Origin: Brachionus manjavacas
Lineage: Eukaryota; Rotifera; Eurotatoria; Ploima; Brachionidae
NCBI GenBank assembly: GCA_019054805.1
Contig: JAHQIY010000002.1
Span: forward strand, 5,518,001 to 5,582,000
Direction of reading: 5' to 3'
DNA: 64,000 nt
Positions 27,414-38,111 of this stretch are shown piece by piece (positions within the stretch are counted from its first letter, which is position 1; the number at the start of each line of letters is the position of its first letter). Made by a program: the position numbers and the translations under genes. The notes under the pieces were generated by a model that was not told where the DNA came from, did not search any database, and was given only the letters and a program-made list of their open reading frames with translations.

Positions 27414-29689
27414 TTAATAACAAATAACTTGATCGTAATCGCGACCGGTCGTCGCACTTCCATTCGAAGTGACTTCATTACTGGCAGTGGAACTAGTCGC
27501 ACTCGCTTGCGACTGACTAGCTAGATTAAAAAAGGCTGAGTGATGATGATGCTGAAGCTGCTGGTGCTGCTGCTGGAGTTGTTGCTGGCCAACTTGGCTA
27601 TTGATGGACTGTTTTTTGCTGAGTAAATAGTTTGGCGAAAACGAGCTGGACAATGGCGACAAATTGTTGGAAGAAGAGCTTGAGCTGGACTGAGTGGGCG
27701 ACTGATTGAACGCCGGCTGGTTGTCTCTGAGCGAGGCGGCAGTGGCAGCGGCAGCAGCTGCGGCGGCCACGGCGGCCACACTTGAGTGCGGCATGTACGA
27801 GTGGCCGTTAAAGACAGGTATGTTGTGGAAGGGCGCGCAAAACTCCTGGCCGCCGCTGTTCTGATACTGGCCATCCTGGTTCGCATAGCTCTGGTACTGA
27901 TAGGCCTGGTTTGCCGACTGGCTGAAGTTGAAGCCGAAGTCGAACTGACCGGGCGGCATGAACGTGGACGCACTCGAGCTCGTCGACAATGGCGACCCTG
28001 AGCTCTGCGCACTGCACGTCTGCTGCTGCGGCAACTGCGCTTGGCCTGAGTACTGCGAGTCCGCCTTTTGATTGAACAAAAAGGACGCAAACTGCAAGTT
28101 GACCGAGTCTCTGGCTGCGTCTTTGTTGCTGCGTCTGCTCACGCTCTGCTTCCTATTTCTCGTTTGTATGTTCTCTTTTTTCATGGTGATAGGACGATCG
28201 ACCTTTTTTGTCAAAAAATTAATTAATTCAAAATTAGTTTAAGGCATCAGTATCAGGCAGCTGAGTTAAGCTTTTTTTTAAGTTTTTGAAAAAACAAAAA
28301 CCATCGCCCAGATTAGCTCTCTGCAATGAGTCTGCAATTTCACATTTTGCAGAGTTGCACACATTTTTTAAACTTTTAAATAACCAATGGATATTTTTGA
28401 TTTGGTCAAATGGAGTGATCTTTATTTATGAGAGAAAGAGAGAGGGGACAGAGGGGAAAATAAAAAAAATAAATCTAAAATTTCAAATTATTAATGCTCG
28501 AATTTTGAATGAATTAATTCGAGTGTAAATAAATTAATTAATTTTGAATTGTAAGAGTATTCCTCTCTTCTTCTTCTTCTTCTTCTTTTTAATATCCTGC
28601 TTATCATCTCGATCTAACTCTTTGACTAATGATATTATTTTCCTAGTATAAACAACAATAATAACAACAACAAGCACACAAGATGCCTATCTATCTATGT
28701 ATCTATTTAATTTCTATTTGCGTAATTGAATATGGAAATTGGGTAATTGGATACAGGATTTTGTGTGTGTGTGTGAGTGTGTGAGTTAAATTTGAGCTTA
28801 CTTTGTGGAGTTTTTTGTAGAGGCCACAGGCGTTGCAGACTGGCAGTCCGTCGCCATTGCGTCGCCACAAAGTGGTTGTGTACGTTTGGCAGTTGGAGCA
28901 AGTGATGCCGGTCTTTTTGACGGTGGTGAGTCGTCGCTTGTTGGGCTTGATGAGCGGACGGTTGTGGCCGTTCATTTTGTGGTAGAGGCCGCACGCGTTG
29001 CACAAGTAGTTGCCGTTGGTGTCGCGTCGCCACAGCGGCGTGTACGTCGCCTTGCAGTTCACGCACTCGCGGCCGTCGTCCAGCTTGGTCTTTTTGTTCG
29101 AGTTGGCCTTGACGGGCGACAAAGACGAGTTGTCAATGGAGCTGTTGGAGGCGGCCGAGGACGACGACGTGTTGTTCGAGTCGGCCTGTTCGGTCTTGAT
29201 GCCCGGGTCCGCTTTGGCAAGGCCGCCGGCATGGTACGGAAAGTTGTACTGATAGGCGTGCATGAGCTGCTGATGGTGATGGTCGTAGTCGGTGGCGACG
29301 GCTTTGGCGGACTCGTTCAGCTTGTCCTTGTTGTCGGACTCGTCCTCCTCGGAGTGGTTGAGGTCGTCTTCGGAGGCGGACGACGACGACGAAATGGACG
29401 ACGAGGCCGACGGTCCTGTCGTGTTCAACGAGGGCGCTAGGGCGCCGTAGTAGGCCGGCTGCGCTTGGCTCCGCGTCTGCCACTGGTTCGGCTCGGCCAC
29501 TCCGTGCAGCCAGTACGGGTTCTGGAATTGGGAGTAGGGCAAGTGGTGGCGGTAGTAGTTGTCGGCCGAGTAGTACGCCTGGTAGTAGTGTTGCTGGGAG
29601 TCGGCGGTGGCCGCGTAGTACGGCTGACTGGATGGCGCACACAAGCTGCTTGTCTGAGACCCATTTGATGTCGAGGATGTATCAATCAT
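27414..29689 (-). CDS. GATA123: GATA-type zinc finger transcription factor (GATA1/2/3 class), 2 exons, 558 aa
   Basis: A nuclear DNA-binding regulator recognising WGATAR sites; the class has roles in ectoderm and blood or nerve lineages of animals. Exons: 29689-28802 (296 aa) and 28202-27414 (262 aa), joined GT-AG in phase 0. Two Cys4 fingers with CxxC-x17-CxxC spacing are at C209/C212/C230/C233 and C264/C267/C285/C288. NRPLIKP lies between them, and [16 protein letters not shown] after the second finger marks the GATA1/2/3 rather than GATA4/5/6 type. The N-terminus is rich in Tyr, Ser and Gln with an acidic patch near 107-120. The second exon has Ala, Ser, Gln and His homopolymer runs. Codon choice is very GC-rich for this genome, which creates long spurious antisense frames. 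The downstream 3' sequence carries a duplicated block. Family call is firm; subclass is likely. Confidence 0.96.
28569..28588. repeat. CTT microsatellite in the GATA intron
   Basis: A (CTT)n run lies within the intron of the GATA gene. A GT-rich run (about 28761-28785) follows next to the donor side of the same intron, and a GA run (29739-29750) lies in the 5'UTR. They are ordinary simple repeats. Confidence 0.8.
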
Positions 29690-30049
29690 TTTTTAATTAT
29701 ATTTTCTAAATAAATTTTAAAAGATAGACAAAATTGAGAGAGAGAGAGAAAAAAAAAAAAAATTTTTTAAATTTAGTTTTAATTGATAAGCTAGAACAAA
29801 TGAGAAAAAGAAGAGAAGAAAAATTGACGAGAGTTGTGCAGGAATGAGAGAGATTAGGCTTTAAATATAAGTTTAATTAGATGATGAGAAGCCAATAGGA
29901 ATTTTATTTGGCTAATTATCGACTTTTTATCGATTGGTTCGTGTCGAGACTAAAATTCGAATTTATCTCATTGGATCAAAATGGGATTAATAATAAGAAT
30001 TATTATATTTGGCTTTTCTTCAATTTATTGAATTTTTATTTTTTGTTTT

Positions 30050-30083
30050 TTTTTCTGTTGGCTAAGTGCAGTGGACTTATATA
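30050..30083 (-). promoter_or_regulatory. candidate TATA promoter of the GATA gene
   Basis: The minus strand has TATATAAG at 30083-30076, about 390 bp upstream of the GATA ATG, with a CACT-type possible initiator roughly 20-30 bp downstream. This would give a 5'UTR of about 350 nt containing a purine-rich GA/A tract. It is one of few canonical TATA boxes with suitable distance, but TATA-like words are frequent in AT-rich DNA, so this is tentative. Confidence 0.3.
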
Positions 30084-30499
30084 AAGAACGAGCCACCACC
30101 ACCAATATACACACACACACAGAGCCATGAACTGAAACTATTTGCACGGATTTAAAGAAACTGCGACTAAACGAAACGCTTTCAACTTGTCTAATAAAAA
30201 ATTCAACTGACGTAATCTATTAATCAATTGATTGGCGCATTCGATTTGATCCTAAATTATTATGCAACACAGCTATTGCTTATTTGACTTGAAATGAATT
30301 TTTGCTATTCTCTCTTTCTCTTTCTCCAATAATTCCAACTGTTAGATATGAGACTTATCATTTTTAATTTTTGCTTTGACAAAATGACGATCAAACAATG
30401 CACCTAAAAAAAAAAAGGAAGCAGCCGATTCACTCAGAGAAAAGGAGAAAATTATTGCTATTTCTAAACTTATTTTAAAAAAAGTGTTTAACTAAATAC

Positions 30500-32800
30500 T
30501 AAGCTTATTATTCACACACTCGGCATGTACTACAGTATGCTGAAATTATCAATGATATTTTTAAAAAATAAATAAAATCACATATTCAAAATCTTTTTTT
30601 TTTATTTTTTGTTTTTTTTTTCATTCGGCTCTAAGTGATGATCATCCCAACTTGACCAATATTGTTTAATAAAAAAATAATATTTTGTTCATTTAAATTC
30701 TCAATTCTTCTTCTCCCTAGGGAAGTAAATTAGCTATAAACAAATAATTAAATTTAAGATTAAACGATGCACCAAAAAGTAACTAGTTAAAGTCTTGTCT
30801 GCTTGTTTTTCCTCTCGTTAATTTTGTCAATTCTTGCAACATCTACTCCACCGAAGGACATTATAACGATGACGCTATTCAATTATTTTATTTAAAAATA
30901 CGAACAAAATGTTTTTCTCTTTCTTTTTTGTCCTCATTAGATTTCAACTTATCCAAGTAAATTATTTTCTTCTCCTTCTTAAATAATAAATAACAAACAT
31001 AAGATTGAACAAAAATGGTGAAAAAAAGCCTTCTGAAAAAAAAATTATTGTTTTTTTTTCAAGATTTTCTCTTCTATCTTCTTCCAACTGTCTGTCGTTT
31101 GTCCGAGGTCTTATCTGGGCCATTTATAGCCGATCATGCATCGTTAAATATCAGACTTATCATTTCTACTCTCTCTTTTTCTTTTACAACCTCAGCTCGT
31201 CTCTTATCTCGCCAAGACAAGGCCTTAGGAACAAAACAGCCGACTGTTGAGATATTAACGCTATTTGGCGCCACTATCCATATCAAACAACTTACTCACT
31301 CAATACTTATCTCCGCATGAGCTTTCGATACAGTGCCAAAACTGACATTGCTCGAACAAAAAACACAAAAGCAAAACCCTAATTACTATTACCATTTAAC
31401 ACTGACTGTGATCCATTCAAACGCACAAAATATATATTGGCGATGATGATGATGATGGTAGATGAGCTAATTTAAGTGATAATTGTTATACAACTGCATA
31501 TGGCTAATTAAAGCGAAGCTACAATTTTTTTATGACGAGCACATTTTATATGTGCATGCACATGGCCAGGCCATAAATCGTCTTAAAATTGCAATCGATT
31601 TGAACGCGTCAAGTCGCCACAACATTCGACAATTTGACATTAGCTGAAAACACCGGGTTTTAATACTTGTCATAATGCTTGATTGAATTCCTCTATTTAG
31701 ACTATGTCGTAGTTTAGGCTGTAAATTCTAGTGCGGAAAACAAATAACACAATATTTATGCTTTGCTAATCACGCTAGTAAATCACATGGCAGCCAATCC
31801 AAACAGAAAACAAAAACAAGTCTGTAATTAGCAGAGAGAGGGAGAGAAAGAGAGATAAGCTTGCGCAACGCAGCTAAGCAGCGCTTTTTCAATGTGTTAT
31901 GCAAGAAATTTCGTGACTGATAAGGCCTAGTGTAATTAGCGTCCGGCCGGCTCTGCTGAGCATTTGATGCCAGCGACGCGATAGCAATCTACAGTTACTT
32001 ACCTAGACTCGAAGTGCCTAGAACAAAAAGAAATCTCTTCTTTTCTTTTTTAGTTGAAATTTTATGGCCAAATGTTTTTATAGCTTAGAACGAATAAAAA
32101 ATCTATTAGTAAGATAAAAGAAAAATTGATTTTTATCTATCGCTCAATTATTATTGATAATATTGCTTCTGAACAAAACAAAAAAAAAAACACAAAAAAG
32201 ATAAATCATTTGGCGCTAGCTAGCAGATTTTAATCGGCGTTAAATTTGTTTATGTCATCGCTACTGGTGGCTTACTCTATTCTGCGTAGAAGTTTACTGT
32301 TAGGCTGGAGATGCTGTTTTTGTAGCCATTCGACTGGTGTCAACAGTGCAGTGGTCGCATCGCAGATATATCTCTATTGGAAAAGTATTCGCTAATAGAA
32401 GATTGCGTAGATAAAATAGTTTCGACTAGGAGTCGAACTGCTAAGAGCTTTTTAGCGCCACAACCAAGCCAACACCTCAACTCCTGCCCTTCAAGCTTTT
32501 TATCCACCAATTTGTTCGCTTGCTTATCTTATCTAGATCAATTACCATTAAAATATTTGACAAACCTTTGACTTAACGCTTAACTCTTACGCGCTTATTT
32601 CCATTCTACGAGTAAGCGTTGAGTTATCTTCAAAAATCTCTACTAATTCGTCTCTCTTTTCATTTAAAAATAAAATATTTGAATAAAATATCTTTTGAAT
32701 ATCTTTCTAGTTACTAATTGATTGATAAAGACACTAATTATGAAATGAAAATTTTTTTTCACGTAATTTTGATCAATTCATTTATTTACTTATTTATTGA
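30500..32800. promoter_or_regulatory. probable upstream control region of the GATA gene
   Basis: No coding exon was recognised. Part of this stretch (about 31100-32600) is less AT-biased and more complex than typical intergenic DNA here, with GC-containing words such as GCGCAACGCAGCTAAGCAGCGC-like and TCCGGCCGGCTCTG segments. It holds several WGATAR sites, including AGATAAGC at about 31854, TGATAAGG at about 31918 and an inverted double site TTATCTTATCT at about 32524-32534. This would suit autoregulation, which is known for GATA genes. A non-coding exon is another possibility. Confidence 0.35.
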
Positions 32801-32803
32801 AAA

Positions 32804-33622
32804 ATTGTCAGAGTCTTGGTCAGCTGGAATGAAGACTTCGTCCTTTCTTTCATAAAAAGTAGCTAAGCTAGACTAAAACTAAGTAATTTTAGAAGTGGAT
32901 ATGGAAAATGAAATTACAAATATTTAAAAAAATTTTTAAATTTTTTATATTCTTAAAACTAAAGAAATCAAACGCTAAATCATGTGACTGAAAGGATGGA
33001 CTAGGTATAGATTCCAAAAGACCTAGGCTTTTTAAATAAATAAAAATCTTATCTGTCTAAAATGTAATTTAAAAATTTAATTATTTAAAAAAAATTGTCA
33101 GAGTCGTGGTCAGTAGGAATGAAGACTATTTACATTAAAAGTAGCTATGGTAGACTAAAACTAAATAATTTTAGAAGTGGATATGGAAAATGAAATTACA
33201 AATATTTAAAAAAATTTTTTTTAATTTTTTATATTCTTTAAACTAAAGAAATCAAACGCTAAATCATGTTACTAAAAAGAAGGACTGGGTATAGATTCCA
33301 AAAGACCTAGGCTTTTTAAATAAATAAAAAACTTATCTATCTAAAATGTAATTTAAAAATTTAATTATTTAAAAAAAAATTGTCAGAGTCGTGGTCAATT
33401 GGAATGAAGACTTAGTCCTTTCTTTCAATTATAAAGTTAACATTGTAAGTAACTTAGGTGGACTTAAATTTAATAGCTTTTGAAGTGAAAAATTTCCCAC
33501 ATTTTATAAATAATTATTCTTAATTACATTTTCCTATATTTCTAAAATTTTTTAATATTTTATATTCTTAACATTTAAGAAATCAAACGCTAAATCATGT
33601 GACTGAAAGGAAGGACTAGGTC
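32804..33622. repeat. tandem repeat, about 290-bp unit, 2.8 copies
   Basis: Units begin with ATTGTCAGAGTC at 32804, 33094 and 33379, so the period is 285-290 bp. Shared landmarks are TTTTAGAAGTGGATATGGAA, AAGAAATCAAACGCTAAATC and AGGTATAGATTCCAAAAGAC. The third unit has diverged in its middle and stops after GGACTAGGT. No coding capacity. It may be satellite-like or a local duplication. Confidence 0.9.
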
Positions 33623-33639
33623 TCAGTTCTGTCTGAATA

Positions 33640-35580
33640 TTAATTTGCTGATTATTGCCAAAATATTTTTTTCACTTCAAAACCATTAAATTTTAGTCAA
33701 CCTTTATTATTATTGAATTTCATAAAAAAGTATTTTTCCATAGATGAACAAATGAATAGATTGGAGAAAAAAAATGATTATGTTAAAATTTGATATAAAT
33801 TCTAGACTCAAAATTGAATAAAAATTTTCAAGATTTTATCTGTGAAAAAATGGGAGCTAATTTTAGAAAAATATCGAAAGGATATTGGAATTTTTTGGGC
33901 TTTTTGACAACTCTTGCCGCATTTGTCTGCTTAAAACGAAATTTTAAGATAAAATGCGCAAAAAAAAAGAAAAGACAGTTTTTAAATATTTGGGAAAATG
34001 TTTCGAGGAAAGTGAATGCGAGGCTAAGTCACGGTAGTGCGAATAGGTGATTTAATTGAGAACTAATTTGAAATTCCCCAAACAATTATTTATCTATTCA
34101 TCTTATTAAAACTAATTAAAACAAAAATAACACAAAATCCAACACAAATAAACAAAAATAATAAAAATAGAGAAAAAATTAAAATGAAATTTAAAACTAT
34201 CTCGAACTAGAAATCAAATTTCCACAAGGAGATATTGAATTAAATTTTTTTCGACCTATTGGAGAATGAATTTTCTTCTATGTTTGCTATTGCATGCTCG
34301 ATAATCGATTCAATATAATTGCAAAAATTGTCTTTTTTATAGACATGCAAATTAGAGCTTCTCTTTTTTCTTCATGGCCCATCACCTATAACTTTTTTCT
34401 TTTTCTTTCTCTTTCTCTTTTTTTTCATTAAATTGATCGAACACCCAAGATAGAGTAAGATAACAAAATTTGAAGGTTTTCATAATTTGAAAAAAATGCT
34501 CCAAAATATACTAAACGTGATTCTTCTGATTTAGATCAGAAACTTGTTGATGCCTTAGGCTAGAAATTAAATTTAGCCAACAAAAATTATCACACACTTT
34601 AAATATTATTGAATCTAGCTCTATTGTTTGCAGTATTCGCTGACCACTTAATTCCAACAGATAAAATCGCATTTTTATTATTCTATTTTCAATTTAAATA
34701 TTCAAATATTTTTGAGCAACAGAAAAAAAAAATTTGCCAAGGTTCACTCTCAAATTTATTGATATATTTATTTTTTAGCTGAATCAATTTTATTAATAGA
34801 AAAATCAGAATTAAAATTATTTTTTTTTTAATTTTTGCTTTTAAGATTTAGATTTAATTTTTTTTTAAATATTTTTAATATTTTATGATTTTTCTTCTTG
34901 ACTTTCTAAAACTTCTTTCTTCATTTTTTCAGTTTACATAAAAATTTTATAATCAAAGTATGAAAAGAGTACTATGGTTGCTTGAAACTACTCTGGACTT
35001 CAACTCCAAAATTTTTAAAATAATGATAAAAATTTGATAAATAATAAATGAATAAAATTGTAAAATAAAAATGCAAGAAAAAAATGTCGCAATTCAAATG
35101 TGAACAAATTTTCCAAACTTGAAATCAAGTAAATTTTTGGGTCTCACTTAAATTAATAATTAAATCACGTGCTGATCAGTAAAAAGCTGATGAGATTTTT
35201 TTATTTTTGGGTAGCAGGCACACAGCGTCAATTTGAATACTTGGCAATATAAATATTTATTATTTTAAAAATTGATTGTGGTTTGTATGACTAATTTTAA
35301 CAGAAGCTACTATTTTTTCTATTTTCTAATTTAAAATTTTGTTAAGCTCAATTGAATTATTTGAATGAGTTTTAATTTATACTTTCGAGTTTTATCAGAC
35401 GTAAAATACCTTGGAAAAAGAGTAGATTTTAAATAAATTATTAAAATTTTAAAATAGACAACGAGATAGAGAAACCAATTTTATTATTTATGATCGAGGT
35501 GTGATGGAAAATCAACACAAATTTTTCTCTTATCTCTAGAAGACACTTATAAAATATTTGTACAAAAGTTTTTCATCTAG
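33640..35580. other. AT-rich intergenic, no gene recognised
   Basis: It separates the tandem repeat from the first GlcNAc kinase gene. The frame at 33814-34050 lacks an ATG with context and any recognisable domain, and I regard it as chance. Confidence 0.45.
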
Positions 35581-35588
35581 CCAAAAGT

Positions 35589-37105
35589 ATGAAGAGAATA
35601 AAACTTTTCGCCGGAATCGAGGGGTAATCAGAGTGATACTTTATATTTTTTTGTCGCTTAAGCATTCTGTCATTTAGAGGTGCTACAAAAACATTATTGA
35701 ATATAATTGACGAATATGGCAATGTCTTAGTTGAATCTGTCACAGGACCATCAAATCCATGGGTAAGACCACAAATTAATATTAATTACCTGATAAAAAG
35801 AATAGTAAAAAAAAGCAATTTAATGAAAAAGATGGATTTAAAATTGTAGCTCAAAACATCACTCAAATGGTAAATGATGCGCTTGACAAAATTAGTAATC
35901 GTAGCCTGCTTGGAAAAGAAATATACAAGCTTGAATCACTAGTAAGTCAAAAAAATTCAAAAATGCTTACTAATTTTTTCATAGGCTTGTTGCCTTAGTG
36001 GAACTGGAACTAAGGGAGCTAGAGAACGCTTAACACAAGAAATTAATAACATTCATATTGACTACAAAATATTTGTAACTAATGACTCGTTAGCGACAGT
36101 ATTCTCTGCTTTCGAAAATGGTAATTACTTTTTTTAAATTTATTTTGAGTAAAGTGTTAAATTAAAAATGAAATTTTCTTATCTGTTTAGCTGAAAACAA
36201 CCAAAAAAAAATCTAAAAAGAACCTTGAAATAAAAAAACTAAGACCTTGACTATTTAAGGTGGTATGGTATTGATTTCGGGCACCGGGAGCTACTGTGTG
36301 CTTGTCAATCCTTTAGACAAAAAAATTAAATCAATTGATGAAATTGAAATATTTAGCTCTGGCGGTTGGGGAAGTGCCTTGGGAGACGAAGGCAGCGCTT
36401 TTTGGATATCTAATCAGCTTATAAAGTACATTATAAAGATAAATGATAATATTGCTAAACCTAATGACATCAATGAATATAATGAGTTGAAAGAAATTAT
36501 TTTTGATCATTTTCAAGTAAATAAATTTTTTTTATTAAATTGTAAAATTTAAAAATTTCTTTACAGATAAAATCTTTGAGAGAGATTTTGCCTTATTTTT
36601 ATGAGAACAAACAGAGTGATCAAATAGCTGCTTTGACCGAAAAATTGGCTAAGAGTTCGCTTTTTAAACAATTTGGGTTAAACAAAAATTTAACTTTAAG
36701 AAATTTTTAGTTGCTAGTTTAGGCGAAAAAAGAACCTTACTTGATTTGTTCGAGCAAGCTGGTTACGAGCTAGCAATTCTTGTTGTGTCACTAATGCCGA
36801 ATTTTGTACCAAAATTTTTCCTATAAGGAACAAAAAACAACTAATTATTTTATTAATAGGCTGACGTGGGTAAAGATGAACTAGAAATTGTTTGTACTGG
36901 AAGCGTTTTCAAAAGCTGGAGCCTTCTCAAGCTAGGATTTATTAGAGGACTGAGAACCCAGAGTGTATTGACTAAATTTCGTCTTGTCAAAATAGATGGT
37001 AACTCATCAATTGGTGCCTGTGTCCTTTCATCCAAACTATGCTCATTTAGAATAGATATAAATCTAAATAAGCACACGTCAAATTTAGATATGATTGTTA
37101 TTTAA
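35589..37105 (+). CDS. NAGK: N-acetylglucosamine kinase-like protein 2, about 360 aa
   Basis: Predicted to phosphorylate free GlcNAc at O6 using ATP in amino-sugar salvage. Exons: 35589-35623, 35678-35762, 35816 (or 35801)-35941, 35985-36120, 36260-36516, 36567-36676, 36718-36805, 36860-37105; phases agree with these choices. Motifs in order: GIEGGATKT (phosphate 1 loop), TGPSNPW, LSGTGTKGA, VTNDSLAT with the expected catalytic Asp, VLISGTGSYC, SSGGWGSALGDEGSAFWIS and CTGSVFKSW. All key family motifs are kept, so it is probably active. The junction at 36676/36718 is the least certain; a GTTCGC donor at about 36654 is an alternative. The start ATG follows a pyrimidine tract and AG at 35579-35580. 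Its paralogue lies at 45224-46937, past the P450 gene. Confidence 0.85.
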
Positions 37106-37419
37106 TGATAAAGCACGGCTTTATCAACTCAAATATTAAAAAAGAAATTTTAATTTTTTTTAAATTGCTTAAATAAATTTTTTTTTCGTTTCGATTTGAG
37201 TCAAATTCGATCAATGTTTGTTTATACGAGAAAGTGAGAAAAAATATATATGCTTAATTATTCAATCTAAAATAGAACCAAAGTTTTACACAAAAAGATT
37301 TGAAGCATCAAAATTTTCATTAGATAATATTTTAAACTGGAAAGGATCTCAAACAAAGTTTTGAATATTTTTACTAAATTGTTTATTGCCAAATTTATTC
37401 CAATGAATGCTTGATTTTT

Positions 37420-37612
37420 AAAACATATTGCCAATGCCAATAAACATTTTAACTCAAATGTAAAAAAGGCGCTGAATTCTTTACGAACAAACAAACCATA
37501 TTTCCAAGACCATAATTTGCCAAATACCAAATATTTAACTAATTGGCATCAAACCGGAATGCATTTTCTAAATTTGCTCAGAGATTATAGGTTAGATATC
37601 AATATTTTAAAA
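37420..37612 (+). other. possible coding remnant, unidentified
   Basis: A frame of about 60 codons reads NANKHFNSNVKKALNSLRTN, then PNTKYLTNWHQTGMHF and LLRDYRLD. Its composition is more protein-like than surrounding chance frames. It begins without an ATG, and I do not recognise the family. It could be an exon of an unpredicted gene or a pseudogene scrap between the kinase and the P450. Confidence 0.2.
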
Positions 37613-38111
37613 TAAGTTTTTTCTAAAGACCTAATTAAAATTACATTTAGTCTCAATTTATTTTCAGTAGAAAAAAATTCGACTTGGAGATTTTATCAAT
37701 TATTTTAATACTTAATTTGCTAGTCTCTATCAAAAATTCATGATCAAACAATTAAAAAATTAAAAAAAAAAACTTAATTTTAAATCATGCCGAATTTTAA
37801 TATTGTCAGTAATTGCCAAGAAGTATTAAATTGATATTATTTGGGATTTGAAAGTAAATAAATCAAAAATTTGAATAAAATATAAACCATGATTTAAAAT
37901 CAGAATGAATTTAGTTGTTATCAGCACTTGCAAAAAATAGTTTAAAAAATTTTTTGTAAGTTGATTTGGAATTAAATAAAATAAAAGTATTTTAATTTTA
38001 TTGCAACTGGTTTTTAAATTTAAATATTTGTATGATATGAATTTAGTTATCGTTCGGCGCCTCTATTTAAATTCATTTTTATTTAAAACAAACCCAAGTC
38101 CTAAATTGAGC

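Noticed and set aside
28805-29440. Long plus-strand open frames opposite the GATA exons (for example 28805-29440)
   Set aside because: They are antisense shadows of GC-rich codons; their composition is Val/Arg/Gly repeats without any domain.
31005-31320. Overlapping open frames 31005-31250 and 31015-31320
   Set aside because: Low-complexity Phe/Ser/Lys composition, poor start context and no conserved motif.
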